Notes under the pieces: model-generated | Told to the model about the DNA's origin: nothing | Databases searched by the model: none | What the model saw: only the letters and a program-made list of their open reading frames with translations | In this document: positions 9,253-18,350 of the stretch, piece by piece | How positions within the stretch are numbered: the first letter of the stretch is position 1 | How the letters are laid out: every line of letters begins with the position of its first letter | Assembly (NCBI RefSeq): GCF_011813015.1 | Contig: NZ_QHLQ01000005.1 | Span: 62,001-126,000 of the forward strand | Direction: 5' to 3' | DNA from: Parasedimentitalea denitrificans | GTDB lineage: Bacteria > Pseudomonadota > Alphaproteobacteria > Rhodobacterales > Rhodobacteraceae | Length of the DNA: 64,000 nucleotides | Program-made: the position numbers and the translations under genes

Positions 9253-9647
9253 TGCCCGAACTTACAATTCATATCGGTGGTCGCGCTTTTGAGGTCTCCT
9301 GTCAGGATGGCGAGCAGAGTTATTTGCAATCTGCGGCCAAAATGCTGGATGACGAGGCACAGGTGCTATCGGATCAAATCGGACGTATGCCAGAGGCACG
9401 GATGTTGCTGATGGCTGGCCTGTTGCTGGCGGATAAAACCGCAGCTGTTGAGGATCGAATTAAAGTCGTCGAGGCTGATCTGGCTGCGCGTGAAGCAGAA
9501 CTGGCCGATCTGCGGGCTGCTCCGGCGCCCGAGCCTGAGCGCATCGAGGTTCCAGTTGTGCCGCCACAAGTGACCGAAACGCTGGCTGAATTGGCTGCGC
9601 GGGCCGAAGCAATGGCGGCTCAAGTTGAAGAGAAGGCGTCCGAGTAA
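9252..9647 (+). CDS. zapA: cell division protein ZapA
   Basis: 131 residues with the ZapA N-terminal domain (about 1-85: PELTIHIGGRAFEVSC, then YLQSAAKMLDDEAQ) and an extended charged helix after it. ZapA is a cytoplasmic FtsZ-associated protein that cross-links FtsZ filaments at the Z ring. It overlaps both neighbours by one base (tgATG upstream, taATG downstream). The C-terminal helix beyond residue 90 contains a Pro/Glu/Val-rich linker and is longer than in enterobacterial ZapA. Confidence 0.9.
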   Translation: MPELTIHIGGRAFEVSCQDGEQSYLQSAAKMLDDEAQVLSDQIGRMPEARMLLMAGLLLADKTAAVEDRIKVVEADLAAREAELADLRAAPAPEPERIEVPVVPPQVTETLAELAARAEAMAAQVEEKASE

Positions 9648-9979
9648 TGAGACGATGTGTCACCGGTGGAGCGCTCATGGCGATTGCCTGTGCAAATCCT
9701 CTGCTGGCTGACACGCGTTTTCAGGAATTCTCTTACGGCTGTGAACGCGGCGCCACTGTTGTGGCGACTTATGTCAATTCTGAAAGCCTCTCTGCAGTGG
9801 TCTTGCTGGTGGAGGGACAGACCGTCGCCCTGACGGCGGGGCCAACTGGTTCAGGAGTTCGGTATTCTGCCGGGCCGAATGACGGCTATGTCTGGCATAC
9901 AAAAGGGGACGAGGCAGTCCTGTTTTGGCAGGATGCAGGTGAACAGGATACCATCTACCAATCCTGTCTAACACGCTGA
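9647..9979 (+). CDS. MliC-like periplasmic lysozyme inhibitor domain protein
   Basis: 110 residues: a signal peptide (about 1-21, ending ANPLLA|DT) and a small beta domain with the MliC pattern (YGCERG, VEGQTVALTAG, SGVRYSAG, WHTKGDEAVLFW and a final Cys). Members of the MliC/PliC family bind and block c-type lysozyme in the periplasm. No lipobox cysteine is at the cleavage site, so the product is probably soluble. Its ATG overlaps the zapA stop. Why it is coupled to division genes is not evident. Confidence 0.75.
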   Translation: MRRCVTGGALMAIACANPLLADTRFQEFSYGCERGATVVATYVNSESLSAVVLLVEGQTVALTAGPTGSGVRYSAGPNDGYVWHTKGDEAVLFWQDAGEQDTIYQSCLTR

Positions 9980-10021
9980 TTTTTAATGTGGGCTGACATC
10001 TAAAACACCGACGCCAATGCG

Positions 10022-10058
10022 AAAAGGGCTGCCCGGCAGAAAACTGAGCAGCCCTTTT
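10022..10058. terminator. bidirectional terminator between the zapA operon and grxD
   Basis: An 11-bp perfect stem AAAAGGGCTGC / GCAGCCCTTTT around a 15-base loop. The T run in the 3' arm and the A run in the 5' arm let it work for both convergent transcripts. Confidence 0.85.
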
Positions 10059-10077
10059 CTTGTGTACTTATATCAGT

Positions 10078-10440
10078 TTAGCCGTTGGCTTCGCGGATCT
10101 TGTTAGATGCGTCTTTGTCATACGCGATGCCGTTTTCGTCAAACATGCCGTCCAACTCGCCGGACAGGGTCATTTCAACAATGATGTCGCAACCGCCGAC
10201 AAACTCACCTTTGACATACAGCTGAGGAATAGTCGGCCAGTCAGAGTAGTCTTTGATGCCCTGCCGGATGTCTTCATCGGCCAATACATTGACGTCAGTG
10301 TAGTCGATGCCGATGTAGTTCAGCACGCCTGCAACCTTGGACGAGAAGCCACACTGCGGCATGTCCTTGGTGCCCTTCATGTAAAGCACCACGTCGTTGG
10401 CTTTGACGGTTTCATCGATGCGGGTCTTTGCGTCAGTCAT
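10078..10440 (-). CDS. grxD: monothiol glutaredoxin, Grx4 family
   Basis: 120 residues with the monothiol CGFS active site (MPQCGFSSK) and the [19 protein letters not shown] glutathione-binding block. Grx4 proteins bind or transfer [2Fe-2S] clusters, usually together with BolA-type partners. A bolA-family gene lies about 280 bp upstream on the same strand, separated by a 36-aa membrane gene, which supports this partnership. Confidence 0.96.
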   Translation of the reverse strand: MTDAKTRIDETVKANDVVLYMKGTKDMPQCGFSSKVAGVLNYIGIDYTDVNVLADEDIRQGIKDYSDWPTIPQLYVKGEFVGGCDIIVEMTLSGELDGMFDENGIAYDKDASNKIREANG

Positions 10441-10617
10441 GTCGCGTTTCCTTAATTCGGTGCGCCGACAGTGGCGCGTTATTTCATCATACAGCGGTTT
10501 TTGCCCCAGTAGGTTTTTGCCAACCGCTCATATTTTCTCGTGGGTCCTATTGACCACTTTCGTATCGGTGCCTTCTTGTCCTAGCTCAACCTTTTCCGTC
10601 ATTACGCGCGGTTTGGG

Positions 10618-10728
10618 TTAAAACTTGGACAGTGGCTGCCGACGATTGCGCTTTAGATAGGCTTCGATGGCAATCGCTGCAACCACTAGCGCGATAACAC
10701 CGCTAAGGATCCAGGACGCTACTGTCAT
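10618..10728 (-). CDS. 36-aa single-helix membrane protein coupled to bolA
   Basis: The ATG overlaps the bolA stop as ATGA. The product MTVASWILSGVIALVVAAIA continues to a basic tail (YLKRNRRQPLSKF): one transmembrane helix with a positive-inside C-terminus. The overlap and amphipathic layout argue that it is real. Function unknown. The next 177 bp to grxD contain overlapping short frames that I do not annotate. Confidence 0.6.
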   Translation of the reverse strand: MTVASWILSGVIALVVAAIAIEAYLKRNRRQPLSKF

Positions 10729-10961
10729 TCAGGCGCTTTGGTGGTCAGTCCCAATGCGTGGATTTCGCCGTTGGAGCCGTCCATTTTGCCCTTCAGTGCT
10801 GCCATTACAGCACGTTGCTGTTGAACGCGGTTCTTGCCACGAAAGCTCTCGTCGATCACTTCGGCAGAGAAATGAACACCATCATCTCCCATTACAGTGA
10901 TCTTGGCATTGGGGAAGCTCTCGCGGATCAGCGCTTCGATGTCTGAGGCTAGCATGGCCAT
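10725..10961 (-). CDS. BolA family protein
   Basis: 78 residues with the BolA fold: helix-turn region ending GKNRVQQQRAVMAAL, preceded by HFSAEVIDESFRG. BolA proteins act with CGFS glutaredoxins in iron-sulfur cluster handling. Start signal AGGAG lies 9 bases before ATG. Same strand as grxD and downstream of purL, a typical Rhodobacteraceae order. Confidence 0.92.
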   Translation of the reverse strand: MAMLASDIEALIRESFPNAKITVMGDDGVHFSAEVIDESFRGKNRVQQQRAVMAALKGKMDGSNGEIHALGLTTKAPE

Positions 10962-11025
10962 TGGGGTCGTCTCCTGTCTCTTTGCCTATGATGTAGATGC
11001 ACAGGGGCAGGGCTGCAAGGGGAAG

Positions 11026-11054
11026 AACCGACCGTCACAAAGTGAGGGTCGGTT
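11026..11054 (-). terminator. hairpin between purL and bolA
   Basis: The inverted repeat AACCGACC / GGTCGGTT continues inward as GTCAC / GTGAG with one mismatch, and the loop is AAA. There is no strong T run, so it is a weak terminator or an mRNA-stabilising stem. Confidence 0.45.
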
Positions 11055-11079
11055 CAAAGTTATTTAGGATGATTGTCTA

Positions 11080-13239
11080 TTAGGCGATCGAAGCGGCAAA
11101 GCTACTGCGATAGATAGAGGCCAGCTCTTCCAAAGACGCCTCTGAAGCGCCGAATCTGACCGCGTCACCGGTAAAGCGACCGACTGTGGCAATTGCTACG
11201 CCAGCCTGACCGGCCTCTAGCAGCAGGGCCTCGGCCTGGTCAAAGTTACAAGCCACTAGGTAGCGCGCCTGATCTTCGCCAAACAGTTCAGCGGTGCTGC
11301 TGGCGTCAATCTGTACGCCAACACCACCTTCTTCGGCCATTTCAAAGGCTGCCAGTGCTAGGCCACCATCGCTAAGGTCTGTACAGGCCTTGATCAGTTC
11401 CCGATTGGCACGGATGAATTCACCGTTGAGTTTTTCGGTTGCCAGATCCACCTGAGGCGCGTCGCCATCTTCACGGTTAAACTGCTCTGCCAGCAGGGCA
11501 GACTGACCAAGGTGGCCAGCAGTTTCACCAACCAACAGGGCAATGTGGCCATCACGTGCTTCACCAATGATGGGCTCCTCACCAGCCTCAACCAGTCCAA
11601 CAGCGCCGATTGTTGGTGTCGGCAGGATGCCCTGGCCGTCAGTTTCATTGTATAGCGATACGTTGCCCGACACGATCGGCATGTCCAGAGCGGCAACCGC
11701 TGCGCCAATACCTTCGAGGGCGCCAACGAACTGGCCCATGATTTCGGGCTTTTCTGGGTTGCCGAAGTTCAGGTTGTCGGTTGTTGCCAATGGCTTGGCG
11801 CCAACAGCCGTCAGATTGCGATAAGCCTCGGCAACGGCCTGTTTGCCACCTTCAACTGGGTTGGCCTTAACGTAACGCGGGGTCACGTCCGAGGTGAACG
11901 CCAGTTTCTTGTCTGTGCCATGCACGCGGATCAAGCCTGATCCAGCACCGGGGCGGCGGGTGGTGTCGCCCATTACTGTGGTGTCATACTGCTCGTAGAC
12001 CCACTGCTTAGCGGCATAGTTCGGCGACGAAATCAGTGCTTTCAGACCTTCAATCGGATCTACCTCAGGAGCGTCAGTCAGCGGCGCAGCTGCCGGGGTA
12101 GGGACCCAAGGGCGGTCATATTCAGGGGCTGAACCAGCCAGTGTTGCCAGCGGCAGGTCTGCTTTGACCTCGCCGTTGTGCAGGATCAGGAACCGGTCTT
12201 CGGCGATGGTTTCACCCACGATGGCAAAATCCAGATCCCATTTCACAAATACAGCGCGGGCTTCGGCTTCCAGCTCAGGGTTAAGAACCATCAGCATGCG
12301 TTCCTGAGATTCCGACAGCATCATCTCATAGGCTGTCATGTTCTCTTCGCGCTGTGGTACGTCTTCGAGGTTCAGTTTAACGCCCAGCTTGCCCTTGTCG
12401 CCCATTTCCACTGCGGAACAGGTCAGACCAGCAGCGCCCATATCTTGGATCGAGATCACGGCACCGGTGCCCATCAGCTCTAGCGTGGCTTCCATCAGGC
12501 GTTTTTCGGTGAAGGGGTCACCAACCTGAACAGTTGGGCGCTTTTCTTCGATAGTGTCGTCAAATTCAGCCGAGGCCATGGTTGCACCACCAACACCGTC
12601 GCGGCCAGTTTTGGCGCCTAGGTAGACAACCGGCATGCCGATGCCAGACGCAGCTGAATAGAAGATCTTGTCGCTGTCAGCCAGGCCCGCCGCAAAGGCA
12701 TTGACCAGGCAGTTGCCGTTATATGCCGGGTGGAACCGTACTTCGCCACCAACGCAGGGCACGCCAAAGCAGTTGCCGTATCCGCCAACACCTTCAACGA
12801 CACCGTTAACCAGCTGAGTGGTCTTGTGATGCGCAGGCTCGCCGAACGACAGCGAGTTCATCGAAGCAATGGGGCGTGCGCCCATAGTGAATACGTCGCG
12901 CAGAATGCCGCCAACCCCGGTTGCCGCGCCCTGATAGGGCTCGATGTAGCTAGGGTGGTTGTGGCTTTCCATTTTGAACACCACACACTGACCATCGCCG
13001 ATGTCCACGATGCCGGCGTTTTCACCAGGGCCGCAGATGACTTGGGGGCCTTCGGTTGGCAAAGTGCGCAGCCATTTCTTGGATGATTTGTAAGAACAGT
13101 GCTCGTTCCACATAGCCGAGAAAATGCCAAGCTCGGTATAGGTGGGCTCACGGCCCATGATTTCCAGGATGCGCTCGTATTCGTCTGGGCTCAATCCGTG
13201 GCTTTCAATCAGTTCGGATGTGATAGCTGGTTCCTGCAT
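11080..13239 (-). CDS. purL: phosphoribosylformylglycinamidine synthase II
   Basis: 719 residues, the small (alpha-proteobacterial/Gram-positive) PurL form without a fused glutaminase domain. It makes FGAM from FGAR with ATP and ammonia delivered by PurQ in purine synthesis. Seen: the EHCSYKSSK segment near the N-terminus, the [19 protein letters not shown] metal/ATP block, the [10 protein letters not shown] block and the second-half repeat ([20 protein letters not shown]). It starts with ATG at 13239. purS and purQ are not in the window. Confidence 0.97.
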   Translation of the reverse strand: MQEPAITSELIESHGLSPDEYERILEIMGREPTYTELGIFSAMWNEHCSYKSSKKWLRTLPTEGPQVICGPGENAGIVDIGDGQCVVFKMESHNHPSYIEPYQGAATGVGGILRDVFTMGARPIASMNSLSFGEPAHHKTTQLVNGVVEGVGGYGNCFGVPCVGGEVRFHPAYNGNCLVNAFAAGLADSDKIFYSAASGIGMPVVYLGAKTGRDGVGGATMASAEFDDTIEEKRPTVQVGDPFTEKRLMEATLELMGTGAVISIQDMGAAGLTCSAVEMGDKGKLGVKLNLEDVPQREENMTAYEMMLSESQERMLMVLNPELEAEARAVFVKWDLDFAIVGETIAEDRFLILHNGEVKADLPLATLAGSAPEYDRPWVPTPAAAPLTDAPEVDPIEGLKALISSPNYAAKQWVYEQYDTTVMGDTTRRPGAGSGLIRVHGTDKKLAFTSDVTPRYVKANPVEGGKQAVAEAYRNLTAVGAKPLATTDNLNFGNPEKPEIMGQFVGALEGIGAAVAALDMPIVSGNVSLYNETDGQGILPTPTIGAVGLVEAGEEPIIGEARDGHIALLVGETAGHLGQSALLAEQFNREDGDAPQVDLATEKLNGEFIRANRELIKACTDLSDGGLALAAFEMAEEGGVGVQIDASSTAELFGEDQARYLVACNFDQAEALLLEAGQAGVAIATVGRFTGDAVRFGASEASLEELASIYRSSFAASIA

Positions 13240-13375
13240 CGATCATTTGTCCCCGGATGGCTGGATTTGGCGCCTTTTAGGCCAAGCTGGCCGCAGTGGG
13301 AAGGGAAAAGCGGAAATTCCCGTTTCAGCACCTGCCATTTCTAGAGCTCAGTGCATGAAATATCCGGAAATTGGC

Positions 13376-13505
13376 AACTCCCGCCCGTCTCTGGGTATCA
13401 TAGATACCCGTTCCCGTTGGGCGTAGCGCCGCGCAAAGCGCGGCGCTACGCCCAAGTCGGCAAGGAGGATTGGCTTTGCCAATGCTGTGCGCAGGCGCGG
13501 GAGTT
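13376..13505. repeat. 130-bp multi-hairpin palindromic element
   Basis: The ends are perfect 9-base inverted repeats (AACTCCCGC at 13376-13384 and GCGGGAGTT at 13497-13505). Inside lie three further perfect hairpins: GGGTATC-ata-GATACCC (13393-13409), an 18-bp stem with loop AAA (13417-13455, core GGGCGTAGCGCCGCGC) and ATTGGC-ttt-GCCAAT (13469-13483). Together they fold as a closing stem with three arms. It has no reading frame of note and lies between purL and the beta-barrel gene. It resembles a non-autonomous dispersed element or structured RNA; only one copy is present here. Confidence 0.75.
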
Positions 13506-13536
13506 TTTCGAGAAGGGTTTTAGTGGCAGTGCGCCG

Positions 13537-14721
13537 TCAGAAACGTTGTCCGACATAGATATAGATTTGGTCATCGCCCAAATTGTTGTGGCTTATGTCT
13601 ACGGAAAAATCGACCGGGAACTTTTTGGATACACGGTACCTAACACCAATTCCGACTGCGCTATGGCTGCCGTCGTTACCTAGCGAACCAAGATCTTCAC
13701 CGGTCCATCCGATGCCGCCAAAAGCAACGCCCCCCCAACGGGCTCCAAATCTTTGCCGGTATTCCGCCTGTAGCGATGTGGATCGAAGGTCAAGGAATTG
13801 AGTAGAGTTGAACCCCCGCATATTGTCTGTAGCCCCGATTGAACACTGGTCGAAGAACGGGGTCTCGTCTGTTGCCGCGCAGGCGACGCCGCGAAAGGCC
13901 ACGGTCTTGTCCGTCCCGAGGGGGTGGTAGAGGTCGTAGATGACATGAGCTTTATCATAGCTGGCTCTGTCCCTGCCTAAGAAAAAGCCTCGGGTTGCCT
14001 CGGCGGTCAGGCGGGATCCGTCTGTGGGATAATCACTGTTATCGCGGCGATCCCAGTCGGCGCTAAAGCCCGCAGTGATGATTTCTAGTTTCAAGTCCGG
14101 AGAATACTCTGGAGGTATAATGGACCCACCGGAGCCATCCAGGGAAACGGAAGTATTCACATATCGAAAGACACCACCAAACGACAGATCCTCGGTGGCA
14201 CCGTAGGCCAGATTGAAACGTGCCAGGTCGCCATCCTGATGTACGGGAACAGCAATGTTATCAGTGTACAGATCATATCGAACATCAGCCTTGCCAGCAA
14301 AAAAGTTTGCCAGCCATCGGTTGTTGTTAAAGGCTAGGTTGGTCATCAGCCCGACGGCCTGACTTCCGTTGTCAGAACGCATGGCGCCAATCCCAATGAC
14401 TGAAGTTTTTGAGTCGGGATCATTTTTGAACAGGTAGCCTGCGCCAAGGGCCAGCCCCGAGCCAATTGTTGGGTTGGAAAACGGAACCGGTGCGACAATC
14501 ACTGAACCGTTGCTAAAACCAAAGCTGGTCTCTTTTCCAGCGGTTTCAACGTGACCCATTTGCCGGTGAACGTCGTCTGCGCCAACGGCCAGCGCTGCCT
14601 GAGGCGTAAGACCGCACGAAAATGCCAAAGTGACAGCGCGAAAGAGGCCACTTTGCATGTGTGTCAGGCGCGAATATCCAAACGCGCCTGACAGGAATGA
14701 CGAGGAAATATGATCAGTCAT
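13537..14721 (-). CDS. outer-membrane beta-barrel protein, Omp85/BamA C-terminal type
   Basis: About 394 residues. After a signal peptide (MQSGLFRAVTLAFSCGLTPQAALA within the first 45 residues) comes a small N-terminal part and then alternating beta strands. The strands carry surface-antigen features (FSADWDRRDNSDYPTDGSRL, DNMRGF, YRQRFGARWGG) and the chain ends in Phe (YVGQRF), as barrel proteins do. No POTRA domains are present, so it is a short relative of the BamA/TamA superfamily; role unknown. The start could be TTG 14742, ATG 14721 (GAGTGG upstream) or ATG 14658. It follows the MscS gene by 3-25 bp and is probably co-transcribed. Confidence 0.8.
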   Translation of the reverse strand: MTDHISSSFLSGAFGYSRLTHMQSGLFRAVTLAFSCGLTPQAALAVGADDVHRQMGHVETAGKETSFGFSNGSVIVAPVPFSNPTIGSGLALGAGYLFKNDPDSKTSVIGIGAMRSDNGSQAVGLMTNLAFNNNRWLANFFAGKADVRYDLYTDNIAVPVHQDGDLARFNLAYGATEDLSFGGVFRYVNTSVSLDGSGGSIIPPEYSPDLKLEIITAGFSADWDRRDNSDYPTDGSRLTAEATRGFFLGRDRASYDKAHVIYDLYHPLGTDKTVAFRGVACAATDETPFFDQCSIGATDNMRGFNSTQFLDLRSTSLQAEYRQRFGARWGGVAFGGIGWTGEDLGSLGNDGSHSAVGIGVRYRVSKKFPVDFSVDISHNNLGDDQIYIYVGQRF

Positions 14722-14744
14722 GTTCCACTCAGTGTTGGTCAAGT

Positions 14745-17057
14745 TTATTTTGCTTTCTTAGCTGCGTCAGCTTCAGCTTGTTTGGCTTCAACTTGCTGCT
14801 GAACGGCTGCACCTGCGGCAGCAGCAATCGCGGTCTTGTCTGCTTCGTTCAGGTTCTCAACCTCTTCTCCACCGGGAAGAGCAACGCGGACTTCGCGACG
14901 GGCAAATTCGATACCATTGGCGTCGAATTCTTTGCGAACCCGGTTGTAGATTTCCTTGCGGATTGTGAACTGCGTGCCAGGCTTGGCCATAAACTTACCG
15001 CGCATGACGATACCAACATCGTCAAACTGGAACACACCTTGGCTTTTGAACGGTTCAAGGAAGTCGTCCTTGAACAACGGTTCTTGCATCATCTCGGCAC
15101 CGATCTTCTTAAAGATCTTTTTGACCTTGTTAGGGTCAGTGTCAAAGGGAACAGTGAACATCAGCTTCATGATCACCCAGTCACGGCTAAAGTTTGTCAG
15201 CTTGGGGATTTCGCCATAGGGAATGGTGTGCACCAAGCCTCGGTGGTGACGCAGTTGCATAGAGCGGATTGAGATTTTCTCGACTGTTCCCATGGTTCCG
15301 CTAACCTCGACATATTCGCCAACGCGGAAGGCGTCGTCGATCAGGAAGAACACGCCTGACACCACATCAGTCACCAATTTCTGTGCACCAAAGCCGATAG
15401 CTAAGCCCAAGATACCAGCACCAGCGAGAAGCGGTGTGATGTCGATGCCAAGACTGCCAACGGCCAGTAGGCCAAAGATCACGATAATCCCAGTTTGAGC
15501 ACTGACCAGCGCCAGCGGCAGAACTGTGGTTAATCGAGACCCACCTGCGCCACCACCTTCGCCACCGCCAAGATCACCTTCGACTGCGGTGACGGATGTT
15601 TGCTCCTTGGCGAGCTTGCGGTTCACATAAAGCGAGACCAATTCGTAGATCACGTAGCCGGTGGCAATGGTCATGGTGAACTCAACAAAATTGGTGGCGA
15701 ACCGCTCACCAACACCAGCAGCCGCCAGGTTGCGAAGGTCAAACTGCCAAGCATCGGCAACGCGCAGGATCACAAATAGGCCAGCAACGACGCGGCCAAT
15801 TTTGATATAGCTGCGCTTGGTTGCCTTATAGGCGGCCTCGGCCACGGGGCCTTCGCCGATCATTGGAGGCAACAGGTGACGGACCAGACCACGGATCGCA
15901 GTGTCAATTGCTGGGGCAAGCAGCAGCCAGAACATGGTCGTGTAGTGTGGTGCGGTTAGCAGCAACTTGAATTGCTGATGACCGGCAAGGATCTGGACAA
16001 TTATCCAGGTCACAGCCGCAACGCCAACGGCGAAAAACGGGTAGGCCCAGGCGACCCATTCGTCAAATCGGCTGCGGTCGGGATCTGTTCCCAACATCAT
16101 ATCGGATAGGCCCTGTCGTGCGGTCCAGAAAACCAGCGCCACATAAATGTGCACGGCAGTGTTCAGCCAGAATGAAACGCGTGTTTCGAAGATGGTGACA
16201 CCATTGCGGGCATCAAATCCTACTAGGAAAAGAGTAAAGCCACCTAGCAGCACCAGACCAATCAGGTTGCGGTGCAGAAAACCTGCCCAGTGGTCGTCGA
16301 CATTGACCAGCCGTAAGTCAGACCGGTGCGGTGCAAGTACAAAGCGGGACAGGGCGGCGCCAAGGCGCGGGAACCAAATCAGATAGGTGACAAAAGGTGC
16401 GGCAAACGCCAATTGGGCTGGGTTAAGTAGCGCAAGGCCAACGGTGCGCAGTGCAAAGTAAAATGCGACAAGCCCTAAAATATCTCGGCCAAATCGGCGC
16501 GTTAGGAAGCTAAGCGCAGTCCAAAGGTTGGCGTCTTCGGCTGCCGTTTCAGCGCCCTGCCAGCGACGGGTCAACAGGTTGGTGACCATTTCTGCTGCTA
16601 TGCCCGCTGCAATGGCAATGCCCATGAACGCAAACAGTTTTAGCAGACCTTGGTTGCCAAACGATGCACGGAAGTTTGAAAGTGCTTCGCCATGTTTTGA
16701 AAAAAGAACTGGAAGCTTGCTAACAGCGTCTACTGTTGGTGAGTAGAAGGCCACCCAGGTTTCCTGCAGGGTTGTGAGCAAGCCCTTGCCGTTTTCTGCT
16801 TTCGTCTGAGCCGCGGCGACAGCGTCTAATCGGTCAAGCAATAGGCCGCGAACCTGATCGTCTGACATGCGGGCGACCATCTCATGGATCGCTTCTGGAG
16901 TTAACGTATCGGGTAACGCGACAGCTTCAGATGTGTCCCCGGTAGAGGGAACCATTGGGTTTTGAGCGGCAAGGGGCGTCGACAAGCCCAGCGCCATCAA
17001 AGTGACAATTCCAATGATTTTAATTATCCGAGCAAAAGGCCTTGATACAGTTTTCAT
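14745..17057 (-). CDS. large MscS-family mechanosensitive channel
   Basis: 770 residues. A signal peptide (MKTVSRPFARIIKIIGIVTLMALGL... to LAAQ) precedes a periplasmic region. About nine to ten membrane helices follow, then the MscS pore helix and beta domain (PLLAGAGILGLAIGFGAQKLVTD, FFLIDDAFRVGEYVEV, GTVEKISIRSMQLRHHRG) and a cytoplasmic alpha/beta vestibule. It ends in an Ala/Lys/Glu-rich tail. These channels release solutes on hypo-osmotic shock. The start is ATG 17057, with AGAGGA 6 bases upstream; an in-frame upstream start would add 65 residues that would mask the signal peptide. Followed directly by the beta-barrel gene. Confidence 0.92.
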   Translation of the reverse strand: MKTVSRPFARIIKIIGIVTLMALGLSTPLAAQNPMVPSTGDTSEAVALPDTLTPEAIHEMVARMSDDQVRGLLLDRLDAVAAAQTKAENGKGLLTTLQETWVAFYSPTVDAVSKLPVLFSKHGEALSNFRASFGNQGLLKLFAFMGIAIAAGIAAEMVTNLLTRRWQGAETAAEDANLWTALSFLTRRFGRDILGLVAFYFALRTVGLALLNPAQLAFAAPFVTYLIWFPRLGAALSRFVLAPHRSDLRLVNVDDHWAGFLHRNLIGLVLLGGFTLFLVGFDARNGVTIFETRVSFWLNTAVHIYVALVFWTARQGLSDMMLGTDPDRSRFDEWVAWAYPFFAVGVAAVTWIIVQILAGHQQFKLLLTAPHYTTMFWLLLAPAIDTAIRGLVRHLLPPMIGEGPVAEAAYKATKRSYIKIGRVVAGLFVILRVADAWQFDLRNLAAAGVGERFATNFVEFTMTIATGYVIYELVSLYVNRKLAKEQTSVTAVEGDLGGGEGGGAGGSRLTTVLPLALVSAQTGIIVIFGLLAVGSLGIDITPLLAGAGILGLAIGFGAQKLVTDVVSGVFFLIDDAFRVGEYVEVSGTMGTVEKISIRSMQLRHHRGLVHTIPYGEIPKLTNFSRDWVIMKLMFTVPFDTDPNKVKKIFKKIGAEMMQEPLFKDDFLEPFKSQGVFQFDDVGIVMRGKFMAKPGTQFTIRKEIYNRVRKEFDANGIEFARREVRVALPGGEEVENLNEADKTAIAAAAGAAVQQQVEAKQAEADAAKKAK

Positions 17058-17179
17058 TCTGTCCTCTTGGAATACAGCACTCAGGTCAAAATAGGTGAAC
17101 GATTGAGCCTGTGGGCTGTGTAAAAAACAATTATTGAGTGTTGCCGCCACTTTGCTGGAAATTACTTGATAGGAAAAGC

Positions 17180-17258
17180 AAAAAAAAAGGCCGAGCACTA
17201 GGCTCGGCCGAAGTCCAACAGGGAGGTATGAAGGTGAAGCAAATGTCGTCACCTTCGA
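17180..17258 (-). ncRNA. candidate small RNA with anti-Shine-Dalgarno linker
   Basis: On the minus strand: a possible promoter (-35 TTGAAG at 17292-17287, 17-base spacer, -10 TAAATC at 17269-17264). Then an 8-bp stem-loop GAAGGTGA / TCACCTTC (17256-17230), an unpaired ATACCTCCCTGTTGGACT linker, and a perfect 8-bp GC-rich terminator stem GGCCGAGC / GCTCGGCC (17209-17189) followed by nine T. No start codon or frame is present. The exposed CCUCCC could pair with GGGAGG ribosome-binding sites. It could instead be the LysR gene's 3' UTR, which ends at the same terminator. Confidence 0.6.
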
Positions 17259-17342
17259 GATGTGATTTAGGCGCGCTAAATTGCCCCTTCAAGCCAAGAA
17301 ATGTCAGAAGACTGACAAACCCGCTATGCGATTTTTGCATAG

Positions 17343-18248
17343 CTAAATTTTGCCGAGTTCTTTCAGGTGCTTGCGGTGGGCGATGATCTCGTTTTGGACA
17401 AAGTCACGAAACGCTGAAATACGCCGTGAATGGCGTAATTCTTCCGGATAGGCCAAGTATACAGGGACCTCACCTGCCTGATCGCTGTGCAAAATCTGTA
17501 CCAGATCGGGGGAGTCTTCGGTGACATAATCTGGCAAAACACCAATTCCCAGATCGTGGGACACCCCTTGCAGAACGCCATAGTAGTTATTCACTGTGAG
17601 CAATGATTGAGGATTATGGGTCATGAGTTTCTGTACGAGAACAGCAGCAGAGCCAACCTGTGCGGATTTGGGGTTCTGGCAAATCAACCGGTGTTGGGAA
17701 ATGTCCGATAATTGCTCGGGGGTGCCATTTCGGTCCAGATAGGCACGGGATGCATAAAGCCGCATTTTGACAGTCATCAATCGTTTGCGGATCAAATCGG
17801 CCTGACTCGGCTCTTTCATCCGAATCGCAACATCGGCTTCGCGCATCGGAAGGTCGAGAACGCGTTCTTCCAGCATAAGATCGATTTTCAGATCGGGGTA
17901 TTGCTCGTACAGTTTGGTTAGGCGCGGCGCCAGCCAGAGGGTGCCAAAGCCAAAGGTGGTGGTGACCCGCAGCTCTCCAAATACCTCTTCATCGCTATCG
18001 CGGATCCGGGCCGAAGCTGTCTCAAGCCGCTTTGACATTGCCGCTGTAGCGTCGAACAAAAGTTCGCCCTGTTCGGTAAGGATCAGACCGCGCGCATGTC
18101 GGTGAAACAGTGTCGCACTCAGGCTTTCTTCAAGCGCGCGAATCTGTCTGCTTACAGCGGATTGCGACAGATTCAACTTGTCGCCGGCATGGGTTAGGCT
18201 GCCCGCATCAGCAACCGCGTGGAATATTCTCAGCTTGTCCCAGTCCAT
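17343..18248 (-). CDS. LysR-family transcriptional regulator
   Basis: 301 residues: an N-terminal winged helix-turn-helix (MDWDKLRIFHAVADAGSLTH, SQSAVSRQIRALEESL) and a periplasmic-binding-protein-like effector domain (about 90-290). I prefer ATG 18248 because AAGAG sits 6-7 bases upstream; ATG 18254 is two codons earlier. It is divergent from the indolepyruvate oxidoreductase gene, with an AGGTCA-type inverted repeat between them, so it may regulate that gene. The effector is unknown. Confidence 0.93.
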   Translation of the reverse strand: MDWDKLRIFHAVADAGSLTHAGDKLNLSQSAVSRQIRALEESLSATLFHRHARGLILTEQGELLFDATAAMSKRLETASARIRDSDEEVFGELRVTTTFGFGTLWLAPRLTKLYEQYPDLKIDLMLEERVLDLPMREADVAIRMKEPSQADLIRKRLMTVKMRLYASRAYLDRNGTPEQLSDISQHRLICQNPKSAQVGSAAVLVQKLMTHNPQSLLTVNNYYGVLQGVSHDLGIGVLPDYVTEDSPDLVQILHSDQAGEVPVYLAYPEELRHSRRISAFRDFVQNEIIAHRKHLKELGKI

Positions 18249-18350
18249 AGCCATCTCTTTTGATCTGTTAGGCGTAGACTATATGAATTGTATTGGTTTT
18301 TTCAATTTGATCCGAGGTCAAATCGTAAAATTTCAGAAAAATGGCTATAC

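Noticed and set aside
9980..10077. 6S RNA gene after zapA, as in many proteobacteria
   Set aside because: The space holds only the shared terminator; it is too short for a 6S RNA.
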